Assembly (NCBI RefSeq): GCF_001280125.1 | Contig: NZ_LGEG01000221.1 | Span: forward strand, 1-62,630 | Length of the DNA stretch: 62,630 nt | DNA from: Streptomyces sp. NRRL F-6492 | GTDB lineage: Bacteria > Actinomycetota > Actinomycetes > Streptomycetales > Streptomycetaceae | Reading direction: 5' to 3' | Part shown: positions 29,896 to 39,600 of the stretch, piece after piece | How the letters are laid out: each line of letters begins with the position of its first letter | Position numbering within the stretch: position 1 is the first letter of the stretch | Notes under the pieces: generated by a model | What the model was told of the DNA's origin: nothing | The model's input: the letters and a program-made list of their open reading frames with translations, nothing else | Databases searched by the model: none | Program-made: the position numbers and the translations under genes

Positions 29896-31089
29896 TCAGC
29901 CGGTGTCCGTCGGCCGTTCCACGAGTTCCGTCCACCGGTCGCGGACCGCCAGGAGCGCCGCGCCGACGGCCGCCGTCGCGCGCGGATCGGAGAGGGACTG
30001 GTCCGTCAGCCCCTCGACGCGCCGGAGGCGGTAGCGGACGGTGTTGGGGTGGACGAAGAGGCCCCGGGCCGTGGCGTCGGCCGAGCCGCCGGAGGCGAAC
30101 CAGTGCTCCAGGGTGCGCAGGAGGCGGGACCGTTCCGCGGCCGGCAGGTCGAGGACCGGCCGGAGCGTCACCTCCACCAGGCGGGCCGCCTCGGCGGGCG
30201 CCGCGGCGACGACCATCGCCAGCGGGTCGTCGTCGAACCGGGCCACGCCGGGCCCGCCGCCCGGCAGCCCGGACAGGGCCAGACGGGCGAAGCGCAGGTT
30301 CTGCGGGGCGCTCCGCAGCGAGGGGAAGCACGGGCTGAGCCCCACCCGGGCGTTGCTCCGCCGCAGGACGCGGAGGCAGGTGCTCTCCGCGGTGGCGGTG
30401 GGCAGCGCGATCAGCGCGAGCTGCTGGTCCGGCAGCAGCCGCCAGGCGGAGGGGAGTTCCGCCCGGCGCAGCGCCGTCTCCACGCCCGCGAGGGGCTCCT
30501 CGCCCGGGGCGCCGGCCTCCGCGACGGCGACGGCGTACGGCCCCTGCTCGGGCAGCCCCAGCTCCCGGGCGGCCTCCCACAGGGTGTGGTCGGTGATGAC
30601 GCCGGTGAACAGCGCCTCCACCAGGGCGTAACGCCTGGCCTGGCCCCGTGAGGTCAGCTCGGCGGCCGTCTCCCGGTAGGTCACCGCCACCGCCTCCGCG
30701 TACAGGCCGAACAGCGCCCAGAAGTTCGCGGACTCCGACACCAGCAGGTCGTCCGACACCTCCGGACGCGTGCGCGCCTCCGCGACGATCTCCGTCCACA
30801 GGAGTTCCGAGCCGATGCGGTACGCGCGCAGGGTGTCGGCCAGCGGGACGCCCTGTTCCGCCCTGGCCCGCCCGGTCTCGCGGGCCGCCTCCGCGTCCGG
30901 GGAGCCCTTGCGGCGGAGGTGCGACAGCACGAAGTCCGCGTTGGCGTGGCAGGAGCGCCGCAGCGAGTCCAGCGGGATCAGCGCCTCGTCCCGGTAGGCG
31001 TCCACGTCCGAGCGGATGCGCAGCGCCATCCTCTCGGCCAGTTCCGGAAGCCTCGAATGAAGCGCCGCGGTCACGCCCGAAAGGTCCAT
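29896..31089 (-). CDS. PucR/CdaR-type transcriptional regulator
   Basis: A 397-aa regulator. The N-terminal helical RsbRD_N-like domain spans about 10-160, a GGDEF-like middle follows, and a C-terminal PucR helix-turn-helix (about 330-375) has LEHWFASGGSADATARGLFV then HPNTVRYRLRRVE. Such proteins activate catabolic operons in response to substrate. It is divergent from the acyl-CoA ligase gene, with 145 bases between, and probably regulates it. A fragment of a related gene lies at 18475-18663. Confidence 0.88.
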   Translation of the reverse strand: MDLSGVTAALHSRLPELAERMALRIRSDVDAYRDEALIPLDSLRRSCHANADFVLSHLRRKGSPDAEAARETGRARAEQGVPLADTLRAYRIGSELLWTEIVAEARTRPEVSDDLLVSESANFWALFGLYAEAVAVTYRETAAELTSRGQARRYALVEALFTGVITDHTLWEAARELGLPEQGPYAVAVAEAGAPGEEPLAGVETALRRAELPSAWRLLPDQQLALIALPTATAESTCLRVLRRSNARVGLSPCFPSLRSAPQNLRFARLALSGLPGGGPGVARFDDDPLAMVVAAAPAEAARLVEVTLRPVLDLPAAERSRLLRTLEHWFASGGSADATARGLFVHPNTVRYRLRRVEGLTDQSLSDPRATAAVGAALLAVRDRWTELVERPTDTG

Positions 31090-31112
31090 GGTCGCAGCTT
31101 AGTCCCGCCGTT

Positions 31113-31128
31113 TTGTCGCGGCGGACAA
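31113..31128. promoter_or_regulatory. Inverted repeat near the PucR gene start
   Basis: TTGTC (31113-31117) and GACAA (31124-31128) are separated by six bases, 24 bases upstream of the PucR start. It is a plausible regulator site or -35 context. Weak evidence on its own. Confidence 0.3.
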
Positions 31129-31185
31129 TCCTGGGGCCCGAGTGCTGTCGCGCAGGCCATAGGACATGCCAGTGGACGGCGACAA

Positions 31186-31206
31186 GATGTCGGCGATGTA
31201 AACATC
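31186..31206. promoter_or_regulatory. TetR-type operator before the acyl-CoA ligase gene
   Basis: GATGT (31186-31190), an 11-base spacer, then ACATC (31202-31206); flanks extend it to AGATGT-N11-ACATCT. It ends 28 bases before the ATG at 31235. Identical half-sites and spacing to those at 20354 and 24650, so this gene probably belongs to the same TetR regulon. Confidence 0.65.
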
Positions 31207-31234
31207 TAGTGATCTCGTGTAACGGAGGCGGGTC

Positions 31235-32722
31235 ATGGCCAATCTGGCAGGGTTCCTCGTGGAGACGGCCGGGCGGCAGCCCGAGCGCCCCGCGCTGCGT
31301 CTGGGGGAGCGGGTCCTCACCTACGCGGAACTGGACGAGCACAGCGCCCGCGCCGCCGCCCTGCTCAGGTCCGAGGGCGTACGGCCGGGCGACCGGGTCG
31401 CCCTGATGCTGCCCAACGTCCCCGAGTTCGTCGTCCTGTACTACGGAGTCCTGCGCGCCGGAGCGGTCGTCGTCCCGATGAACCCGCTCCTGAAGACCAG
31501 GGAGACCGAGTTCCACCTCGCCGACTCCGGCGCGGTGCGCCTCTTCGAATGGCACCAGGCGCCGGGCGAGGGCGCGAAGGGGGCCGCCGCCGCGGGAGTG
31601 CGGCACACCGCCGTCGAACCCGCCGCGTTCGCCGCGTCGCTGGCCGGGCACGAGCCGCTGCCCGAGGTCGCCGACACGGACGGCGAGGACATGGCCGTCC
31701 TGCTGTACACCTCCGGCACCACCGGCCGCCCCAAGGGCGCCGTCCTCACCCACGCGGGACTGCGGCACAACACCGAGGTCAACAGCATCGAGGTCCAGCG
31801 GATGACGCCCGAGGACGTGGTGGTGGGCTGCCTGCCCCTGTTCCACATCTTCGGGCAGATCTGCACCATGAGCGCGGCCGTCCGCAGCGGCGCCTCCCTC
31901 GTCCTGATCCCCCGGTTCGAACCGGGGGCCGTCCTGGACGCCGTCGCCCGCGAGCGGGCCACCGTCTTCGAGGGCGTCCCGACCATGTACGCGGCGCTGC
32001 TCCAGCACCCGTCCGAGGCCGACGTCTCGACGCTGCGGATGTGCATCTCCGGCGGCGCCTCGCTGCCGGTGGAGATCCTCCACGGCTTCGAGCGGCGCTT
32101 CGGCTGTCCGGTCCTGGAGGGCTTCGGCATGTCCGAGACCAGCCCGGTCGTCACCTTCAACCACCCCGACCGCCCGCGCAAGGCCGGCTCCATCGGCACT
32201 CCCATCCGGGACGTGGAGGTGCGGCTGCTGGACGAGGAGGGCCGGGACGTGACTCCGGGCGAGATCGGCGAGCTGGCCGTCCGGGGACCCAACGTGATGA
32301 AGGGGTACTGGAACCGCCCCGAGGAGACCGAGGCCGCCGTACCGGACGGCTGGCTGCGCACCGGCGACCTCGGCCGCGCGGACGAGGACGGCTACCTGTA
32401 CATCGTGGACCGCAAGAAGGACATGATCATCCGCGGCGGTTACAACGTCTACCCGCGCGAGATCGAGGAGGTCCTCCACGAGCACCCCGCCGTCGCCCTG
32501 GCCGCGGTGGTGGGCGTCCCGCACGCCGAGCTGGGCGAGGAGGTCGCGGCCGCGGTCGTGCTCCGCCCCGGCGCGCGGGCCACCCCCGAGGAGCTGCGGG
32601 AGTACGTCAGGGAGAGGGTGGCGGCCTACAAGTACCCGCGTGGGGTGTGGCTCGTGGAGAAGCTGCCGCTGGGGCCGAGCGGCAAGATCCTCAAGAGGGA
32701 GATCACCCTGCCGGAGGCGTGA
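31235..32722 (+). CDS. Long-chain fatty-acid-CoA ligase (AMP-binding)
   Basis: A 495-aa acyl-CoA synthetase. The P-loop-like LLYTSGTTGRPKG spans 157-169, GFGMSETSP and GWLRTGDLGRADEDGYLYIV then DRKKDMIIRGGYNVYP follow, and the last lysine is in GPSGKILKREI. It makes an acyl-AMP and then an acyl-CoA. GGAGGCGG lies before the ATG. It is divergent from PucR and carries a TetR-type operator in its promoter region. With the nearby hydrolase, decarboxylase-like and dehydrogenase genes it suggests breakdown of a carboxylic acid or ester. Confidence 0.92.
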   Translation: MANLAGFLVETAGRQPERPALRLGERVLTYAELDEHSARAAALLRSEGVRPGDRVALMLPNVPEFVVLYYGVLRAGAVVVPMNPLLKTRETEFHLADSGAVRLFEWHQAPGEGAKGAAAAGVRHTAVEPAAFAASLAGHEPLPEVADTDGEDMAVLLYTSGTTGRPKGAVLTHAGLRHNTEVNSIEVQRMTPEDVVVGCLPLFHIFGQICTMSAAVRSGASLVLIPRFEPGAVLDAVARERATVFEGVPTMYAALLQHPSEADVSTLRMCISGGASLPVEILHGFERRFGCPVLEGFGMSETSPVVTFNHPDRPRKAGSIGTPIRDVEVRLLDEEGRDVTPGEIGELAVRGPNVMKGYWNRPEETEAAVPDGWLRTGDLGRADEDGYLYIVDRKKDMIIRGGYNVYPREIEEVLHEHPAVALAAVVGVPHAELGEEVAAAVVLRPGARATPEELREYVRERVAAYKYPRGVWLVEKLPLGPSGKILKREITLPEA

Positions 32723-33430
32723 GGTCCGCCCCCGACCCACCGGTCCGGGAGGGCGGTCGCGGGCGGACGGCATCGGCACGAGGGACGGAGGAGGCGACGC
32801 CCCTTCGGGACGGTTCGGCGGCCGGCGCGCCGGCGTACGCCCGGCGCAAGCGCCGGGCGAGGGGCGCCCGCCGGATCGACCGGATCGGGGAAGCGGTGCA
32901 CCCGGCCTTCCTGACCCTGCCCGCGGCGGCGGAGGACGGAGAGCCGAACACGCTGTTCGAGACCTTCTCCGGAGCCTGCCCGACACCGGGGCGCTCCACG
33001 GCCGGGGCGCTTCCACGATCGGGACGCGGTCCACGGCCGGGACGCGGTCCGCGACTGGGAAGCGGTCCGCGACTGGGACGCGGTCCACGGCCGGGACGCG
33101 GTCTGCGCCCTGGCCACGCGCGTCTTCCGCGCGGGCGTCGGCCCGACCGTACGACAGCCCGACCCCACCGCCCTGCTTCTGCGCACCCGGCAGGCGGTCC
33201 TGGGCAGTCTCCGGGCTCCCGGGAGCTCCCAGGAGGCGCCTTGCCGATCGGGCCGGGCCCGCGTCGGCGCACACGCCCGTCGGGTTTCCCGGCCGGGTTG
33301 CGACGGGCGAAGGAGGCGCAAACGATGGAACGCAGGCGTGACCGCGCCTGAGCCCAGGCGTACGCGACAGCCGCGGCCCCCTCGGGGTCGCATGAGCAGG
33401 GCACCGGTGTGCCCGTGACAGGGAGCGGAC
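32723..33430. other. Long stretch with no recognised gene
   Basis: Between the ligase stop and the hydrolase start there are 708 bases. Open frames exist on both strands but are Arg, Gly and Ser rich and match no family I know. Short stretches such as RIDRIGEAVHPAFLTLPAAA near 32875-32935 and VFRAGVGPTVRQPDPTALLL near 33121-33180 (different frames) look protein-like and may be remains of a broken gene. An 18-bp tandem repeat lies inside. Confidence 0.45.
33023..33109 (+). repeat. 18-bp tandem repeat, about 4.8 copies
   Basis: Units begin at 33023, 33041, 33059, 33077 and 33095. The unit is GACGCGGTCCACGGCCGG with variants ending CGCGACTGG. In one frame it reads DAVHGR/DAVRDW/EAVRDW/DAVHGR/DAV. 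Being a multiple of three it could once have been within a coding region. Confidence 0.85.
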
Positions 33431-34405
33431 ATGAGCGACCTTCCCCCTCCGATCACCCCCTTTCTCGAACCGGCGGCGAAGGAGCTGTGCGAGGCCACCG
33501 ATCCGCATCCGCGGATCTACGAGGTCCCCCCGGAGAAGGGCCGGGACATCCTGCTCGGCCTGCAGAGCGACACCGGCGTGCCGCGCCCCGAGGTCGACGA
33601 GGAGTGGGTCGAGGTCGACGCCGGGGAGTGGGGCACGGTCCGCACCCGCGTCATCCGGCCCAAGGGCGCCTCCGGACCGCTGCCGGTGGTCTTCTACATC
33701 CACGGCGCCGGCTGGGTCTTCGGCGACGACAAGACCCACGACCGCCTCTTCCGCGAACTCGCCGTCGGCGCCGGCGCGGCGGGCGTCTTCCCCGTCTACG
33801 ACCGCGCACCCGAGGCCAAGTACCCCACCCAGGTCGAGCAGAACTACGCCGTGGGCCAGTGGGTCCTGCGACACGGCGCCGAGCACGGCCTGGACACCTC
33901 CCGCATCGCGGTCACCGGCGAATCGGTCGGCGGCTGCATGTCGGCGGTCTTCGCGCTGATGAACAAGGAACGCGGCGGCATCGACCTCAAGGCCCAGTGC
34001 CTGCTCTACCCGGTCGCGAACGCCGACTTCGACACCCCCTCCTACCTCCAGTTCGCCGAGGGCTACTACCTCACCCGCGACGGCATGAAATGGTTCTGGG
34101 ACGCCTACACGACCGACCCCGCCCAACGCGCCGAACACCACGCCTCCCCGCTCCGGTCCACCCTGGACCAGCTCAAGGGCCTGCCCACCACCCTGGTCAT
34201 CACCGACGAGGCCGACGTCCTGCGCGACGAGGGCGAGCAGTACGCCAACAAGCTGCGCGAGGCCGGCGTCGACGTCACCTCCGTCCGCGTCGCCGGCATG
34301 GTCCACGACTTCCTCCTCCTCGACAGCCTGCGCGACACCCGCGCCGCCAACGTCGCCCGCAAACTCGCCGTCGACTTCCTCGCCACCGCACTCCACGACG
34401 ACTGA
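33431..34405 (+). CDS. Alpha/beta hydrolase, hormone-sensitive lipase family
   Basis: A 324-aa esterase. The oxyanion motif HGAG is at 91-94, the nucleophile Ser165 in VTGESVGGCM, the acid in VITDEADVLRDEG, and the His in GMVHDFLLLD. HSL-type enzymes hydrolyse short esters or lactones. There is no signal peptide, so it acts in the cytoplasm. It may feed the upstream acyl-CoA ligase with a free acid. It lies upstream of the quinone reductase gene, with a decarboxylase remnant in between. Confidence 0.9.
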   Translation: MSDLPPPITPFLEPAAKELCEATDPHPRIYEVPPEKGRDILLGLQSDTGVPRPEVDEEWVEVDAGEWGTVRTRVIRPKGASGPLPVVFYIHGAGWVFGDDKTHDRLFRELAVGAGAAGVFPVYDRAPEAKYPTQVEQNYAVGQWVLRHGAEHGLDTSRIAVTGESVGGCMSAVFALMNKERGGIDLKAQCLLYPVANADFDTPSYLQFAEGYYLTRDGMKWFWDAYTTDPAQRAEHHASPLRSTLDQLKGLPTTLVITDEADVLRDEGEQYANKLREAGVDVTSVRVAGMVHDFLLLDSLRDTRAANVARKLAVDFLATALHDD

Positions 34406-34521
34406 GGCGACCGTACGTCCGGCCCGGAACTCCCGCGGCGCCGCGTACGCGTGGTCCGGGCCCCGGCGCCCCGGGAAGTGAGGACGGACCCGGACCACGG
34501 CTCCGTGATCCGGGGGAGACC

Positions 34522-34578
34522 GACCCCGACGCGGTCGCCCGCGACCCGCGCGTCAGCGGCGTGGGCTTCCTCCGGCGA
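34522..34578 (+). pseudogene. Remnant of an acetoacetate decarboxylase-family gene
   Basis: The frame reads DPDAVARDPRVSGVGFLRR, matching residues about 34-52 (DLDAVARDPRVSGVDFFRR) of the intact protein at 22260-23180. Bases 34528-34564 are identical over 37 bp to 23039-23075 on the opposite strand. No start or downstream coding sequence remains. The fragment ends about 30 bases before the quinone reductase start and may now form part of its leader. Confidence 0.75.
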
Positions 34579-34610
34579 GGCCCACCGCCCGAGAAGAGGA
34601 ACGGAGCGTC

Positions 34611-35585
34611 ATGAAGGCAGTGTCGATCAAGGAAACCGGTGGTCCCGAGGTACTGGAGTGGACCGAGGTCGAGGACCCGGCGCCCGCTCCCGGCGAGGTC
34701 GTCGTCGACGTGGTGGCCAGTGCCCTGAACCGGGCGGACGTCATGCAGCGCATGGGGCTCTACCCGCTGCAACCCGGCTGGTCGCCGTACCCCGGCCTCG
34801 AAGTCTCCGGCCGTGTCGCCGCCCTCGGCGAGGGCGTCACCGGCTGGAAGGCGGGCGACGAGGTCTGCGCCCTGCTGACCGGCGGCGGCTACGCGCAGAA
34901 GGTCGCCGTCCCCGTCGGCCAACTGCTGCCCGTACCGAAGGGCATCGGCCTGGTCGAGGCGGCGGGCCTGCCCGAGGTGGCCGCCACGGTGTGGTCCAAC
35001 CTCGTCATGACCGCCGGACTGAAGGAGGGGGAGACCCTCCTCGTCCACGGCGGACTCGGAGGCGTGGGCTCCGTGGCGATCCAGGTCGCCAAGGCCCTGG
35101 GCGCCCGCGTCGTCACCACCGTGGGCGGCCCGGAGAAGGTCGCCCGGGTACGGGAGTTGGGCGCCGACACGGCGATCGACCACCGCGCCGAGGACTTCAC
35201 CGAGCACGGCCCCTACGACGTGATCCTCGACGTCGTCGGCGGCGACTACCTCGAACGCAACGTCCGCTCCCTGGCCGTCGACGGACGCCTGGTCGTCATC
35301 GGCCTGCAGAACGGCCTCGCCGGCGAACTCGACCTGGCCGACCTGGTCTTCAAGCGCCTCTCGGTGTACGGCACCACCCTGCGCACCCGGACGGAGGAGC
35401 AGAAGGCCGCCGTCGTCGCCGAGGTCCGCGACAACGTCTGGCCCATGATCGAGAACGGCTCCGTGCGGCTGCTCGTCGAGGACCGGCTGCCCATGGCCGA
35501 AGCCGCCGAGGCGCACCGGCGGATGGAGGCCGGCGGACACACCGGCAAGATCCTCCTGACCAACGACGCCGCCACCGGCGGGTGA
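34611..35585 (+). CDS. NAD(P)H:quinone oxidoreductase, PIG3/zeta-crystallin type
   Basis: A 324-aa medium-chain reductase without the zinc cysteines. The N-terminal ALNRADVMQRMGLYPLQPGW is typical of the PIG3 branch, LLVHGGLGGVGSVAIQVAK binds NADPH, and AHRRMEAGGHTGKILL ends the fold. It reduces quinones or alpha,beta-unsaturated carbonyls. GAAGAGGAACGG precedes the ATG. It stands alone after the hydrolase gene, separated by a gene remnant, and is followed by a clear hairpin. Confidence 0.92.
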   Translation: MKAVSIKETGGPEVLEWTEVEDPAPAPGEVVVDVVASALNRADVMQRMGLYPLQPGWSPYPGLEVSGRVAALGEGVTGWKAGDEVCALLTGGGYAQKVAVPVGQLLPVPKGIGLVEAAGLPEVAATVWSNLVMTAGLKEGETLLVHGGLGGVGSVAIQVAKALGARVVTTVGGPEKVARVRELGADTAIDHRAEDFTEHGPYDVILDVVGGDYLERNVRSLAVDGRLVVIGLQNGLAGELDLADLVFKRLSVYGTTLRTRTEEQKAAVVAEVRDNVWPMIENGSVRLLVEDRLPMAEAAEAHRRMEAGGHTGKILLTNDAATGG

Positions 35586-35589
35586 TCGA

Positions 35590-35622
35590 CGGTCTCCCCC
35601 GGGCGCGGACCGGGGGAGACCG
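35590..35622. terminator. Hairpin terminator after the quinone reductase gene
   Basis: A 13-bp perfect inverted repeat (35590-35602 and 35610-35622) with a 7-base loop starts four bases after the stop codon. Confidence 0.85.
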
Positions 35623-35794
35623 CGCCGGTCCCGGGACGCACGCCGGCTCCGCCGGACCCACCGCCGTGGAGACGGCGTCCGGGGCATCGGGCCGGGCCGT
35701 AGCGGGCGCCCCTCGGACGGGCCGCTCCCGCTCGCGCGCGGGGGAACGGGGGTCCGCTGGGACGGGGGCGACCGTCACGAACGAGGAGGTGCCG

Positions 35795-36065
35795 GTGCCG
35801 GACGAGGGATCGGCCGCGCGGGCCGGCGGAGCTCCAGGAGCTCCGCGCCCGTGTGGCGGTGCTCGAAGCGCGACGGACGGAACCGCCGAGGCACCGCGCG
35901 AAGTCCTTCCCGGCCGTCGTGCTGATCGTCCTCGGCTGTGTGCTCGCGCCCCTCGGCATCGTCGCCTCCTGGGCGGCGGACGTGGTGGGCGCCACCGACC
36001 GCTACGTGGCGACCGTCGCCCCGCTCGCCTCGGACCCGGCCGTCCAGGACGCCGCCGCCGAGTGA
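35795..36065 (+). pseudogene. N-terminal fragment of a membrane protein gene
   Basis: GTG 35795, with AGGAGG six bases upstream, starts PDEGSAARAGG. One base too many then shifts the frame, which continues as AELQELRARVAVLEARRTEP, one membrane helix FPAVVLIVLGCVLAPLGIVA, and DRYVATVAPLASDPAVQDAA. This is the start of a longer actinobacterial integral membrane protein type, which normally continues for hundreds of residues. Here it stops at 36065, where a gene on the opposite strand is also cut. Both a frameshift and a truncation are present. Confidence 0.7.
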
Positions 36066-36570
36066 CGGCGGCCCACAGCTCGGCGGCCTCGGCCTCGTCG
36101 GGGGCGCCGAGGTGGGTGGGGAGTCGCGGCTCCTCCTTCCAGACCGGCCGGGCCCCGCCCCACCAGGAGACCGGCCCTCCCGCCGCCGGATGGTCCAGGT
36201 CGAGGGCGAGGCCGGTCAGGGTGACGAGCGGATGGCGCCGTTCGGTGTATGCGGTCCGGTACTTCTTGGTGAGGTCCTTCGGGCGGCGCGGCAGCGGCGC
36301 CTCGACCTCGGCCTCCCCGGCCAGGCCGTGGGCGAGCAGGAGCTCGGGGCAGAAGCCGAGCCCCTGCGGCCCGGTCCCCGGGCCGGCCACCCGCTCCCGC
36401 AGCCGGCGCGCGTCGGCGTCGGTGAGCGTCCGGTACCGGCTCAGGGTCGGCGGCGGGAGCACGAGGGGACCGTCGCCGCTGAGCCCCCGCCACCAGGCGG
36501 TGAGCACGGCGAGGTCCGAGCGCCTCCGCTCCGCGCGGCGGCGGTCCGTGCCGGTGCCGGGGTCGTCCAC
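36066..36570 (-). pseudogene. Truncated hypothetical gene meeting the previous fragment head-on
   Basis: From GTG 36570 about 165 residues look truly coding: DLAVLTAWWRGLSGDGPLVL, GPQGLGFCPELLLAHGLAGE, RRPKDLTKKYRTAYTERRHP and DLDHPAAGGPVSWWGG. At about 36066 (AAELWAAVTRRR) sense ends and the frame runs antisense through the neighbouring fragment for another 700 bases. No family is recognised. Two unrelated genes therefore lose their 3' ends at the same point, which marks a deletion or rearrangement joint. Confidence 0.6.
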
Positions 36571-36633
36571 GTGCTGCTCCCCGCGCTCTCCGGGGTCCGT
36601 CGGGGACGGTTCCCCCGTCCGCGACCCACCCTG

Positions 36634-39600
36634 TCACAGGGGTCCGACACCCCTTCCGGGCCCACCGCGGAAAGGCTCCGCCCCGCCCTCGCCCCACCCC
36701 GCCAGGGCGATGTCGGTCCTGGAGGAGGCGTTCAGCTTCCGCATGATGCGCGCCACGTGGTGCTCCACGGTCCGGGGGGAGAGGACCAGGCTCTCGGCGA
36801 TGTCCCGGTTGGCACGGCCCTGGACGACCAGCCGGGCCACCTCCTGCTCGCGCGGGGACAGCTGGTCGCCGTAGCCGAGCCGGCCGCGGCGGTGGGTGGT
36901 GACGATGTCGTGGCGGCGCAGCAGCCGCCGGCAGCGGGCCACGTCCCAGCGGGCGTCGAGCCGCCCGTAGACCTCGACCACCTCCTGGACCCCGTCGGCC
37001 GCCGCCTCCCCGCGCAGACCGAGGAGGCAGCGCCCGCGGGCCTCCGCCGCCCGGGCCGCGTCGAAGGGACGGCCGAGCAGCCGCCACCGCTCCTCCGCGT
37101 CGGCGAGCAGGCCGACGGCCTCGTCCGGCCGCTCCCCGGCCTCGGCGAGCAGCGCCCGGCACACGGTCAGGGCGGTCCGGGCGGCGGGCGCGTCGCTGCC
37201 GGCGGTCCCGTCGGCGAAGTCGGCGACGAGCCTGCGGGCCCGCGCGGTCTGCCCGCTGCCGTGCAGGGCCTCCACGGCGACGGGCAGCACCTCCCCGGCC
37301 CACACCCAGCCGCCGGTCCGTTCGAGACGGTGCAGCACCTCCTCCACGGCGTCGCACGCCCGCCCGGGCCGTCCGGCCTCCAGGTGGACGCGGGCCGTGG
37401 CGGCGGCGGAGGCCGTGAGGATGAGACCGGTGTCGTAACGGGTGGTACGGGCGGCCTCCGCCAGGTCGTGGCGGGCCCGGGGGACGTCACCGAGCACGTG
37501 CAGCGCGGTCAGCCCCCGGACCAGCATGGCCTCGGAGGTCAGGTCGGGGATCTCCCGGTAGAGCCGGGTGGTGCGGTCGGCGGCCGCGTGCAGGCCCTGC
37601 CAGCGGCCCTCGTGCCAGGCGAGCACCAGACGGGCGGTCTGGACCAGCCCCTCCAGGTAGGGGCTGCTGGTGTCGGCGAGCCCGGCGGCGGCCCGGTCGA
37701 GGAACTCCCGGGCCCGCGCGCCGTATCCGAGGGCACTGGCCGCGTGCGCCAGGTTGGTCCATCCCCGGGCGTGGTGCGCGGCCTCCATCGCGGACCCGGC
37801 CGGGCCGCCCAGCGCCTCGGCGGCGGTCCAGGCCCGGGGGTCGCCGAGCAGCATCAGGGCGGTGGCGCGGTTGGCGGCGATCGCGGCGCGGGCGACCGGG
37901 TCGGTGACCCGGTCGGCGAGCGCCTCGCCGCGCTCCAGCCACTCCCGGTGGCGGTCGACGGGCCAGCCCTTGATGGAGGGGATGGCGGCGACCGCCATGG
38001 CGCGGGCGGCGGTCTGCGGGTCGGACGCCTCCAGGTCGGGGACGGCGCGGGCGACCTCGTTGAGGCTGTCGAGCGCGCCTCCGCTCTGGTTGCGCAGGAC
38101 GACGCTCAGGTGCAGCCGGATCTCGCCGCGCAGCCGGGGCGGCGGGTCGTCCTCGTCGAGGACCCGCCGCACCGCGGCCACCACCGGCTCGCCGGCGCGG
38201 GCCAGTTGCGCGGTGCGGGCCAGCTTCGCGGCGGTCCGGATCCGGCCCCCGGCGCGCGGGTCCTCGGCGACGGCCCGGGTGTAGAGGCTGGTGGCGGTGG
38301 CGTAGTCGCCGGCGGCGGCCGCCCGGTCGGCGGCCGTGACGAGACAGCGCAGGGCCTCGTCCACCCGCCCCGCCGCCGCGTACAGCCGGGCGAGGTCGGC
38401 CAGCGGCGGCGGTCCCTCGCCGCCCCGGCGCAGGGCCCGGGCGGCGCGCAGGCTCAGCCGGGCCAGCCGCGGCCCGGACAGGCGCGCCAGCGCGGCCCGG
38501 CGGTCCAGCGGGTGGCGGAAGTCGGGACACGGCCCGTCGGCCCGCAGCACGGACCGGCGTACGCACGCCTCCACGGCCGTCTCGGCCCGCCCGGGCGCGA
38601 GGTCCGCCACCTCGGCGAGCACGCCGACGGGCACCGCGAGGCCGAGGACGGCCGCCGCCTCGACGATCCGCCGCGCGTCCTCGCCGAGCGGCGCGCACCG
38701 CCGGGCCAGCTCCCGCCGCACCCGGACGGGCACCCCGACCGCGCACACGACGTCGAGCACGGACCCCGCCACCCGCTCGGCCCAGAACTCCGCCGTCCGG
38801 TCGCCCCCGCCCCGGGGACTCACCATGCGGCCGGCTCCACCCGCCCACGACTCCACCCCCCGATCGCCCTCGCCCGCCCGGGGGCTCGCCGCCCGTTCGG
38901 CCCGGCCTGTCCACGCCCGATCGCCCCCGCCCCGGGGACTCACCACCCCGCAGGCCCCGTCCGCCCGGGGGCTCGCCGCCCGCTCGGCCCCGTCCGCCCG
39001 GCTGTCCGCCACCCGGCCGGTCCGGCCCGTCCAGGGCTCCGCCGCCCCACCGGTCCCGCCCGTCCAGGGCTCCGTCGTCGCGTCCCTCCGGTGGAGGCCG
39101 TCCTCCTCGTAGCCCCGCAGCAGCTCCCCGGCGCCCCGCAGCAGTTCCCCGGCGGCCGAGGGGAGTCCGCCGGTCAGTTCGTGGACGAGTGCGGTGAGTT
39201 CCTCCCGCTCGTGCGTCCGGTCCGGGCGGTGCGCGTCGAGCCACCGCCGGACGAACTCGCCCGTCTCCCCGGGCGTCCAGGGCCGGACGTCGATCTCCTC
39301 GACCCGCACCCCTTCCGGGGCGCGGACGCCGAGGACGGGCAGCCCGGCCGCGGTGTCCTCGGTGACGACGAGCCGCAGCCCGGCCGGCATCGCGCCCGTC
39401 AGGTGGTGGAGCAGGGCGAGGGTCGCGGGGTCGGCGTGGTGGACGTCCTCCACGACCAGCACGGCGTCCCCGACCGTCGCGAGGAGCGCCCCGACCGCAC
39501 GCGGCAGCAGCCCGCGCCGCACCTCCGGATCGGCCGCCGGGGCGGGTGGGTGCGGCAGCCGGTCGGCCAGTTCCGGTACGAGGAGGCCGACCGCCCCGGT

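Noticed and set aside
29519..34498. Very long open frame on the minus strand (over 1,600 codons)
   Set aside because: It lies antisense to clearly recognised genes (acyl-CoA ligase, hydrolase) and its translation is Val, Gly, Asp and His rich without any family motif. High GC keeps stop codons rare in this frame.
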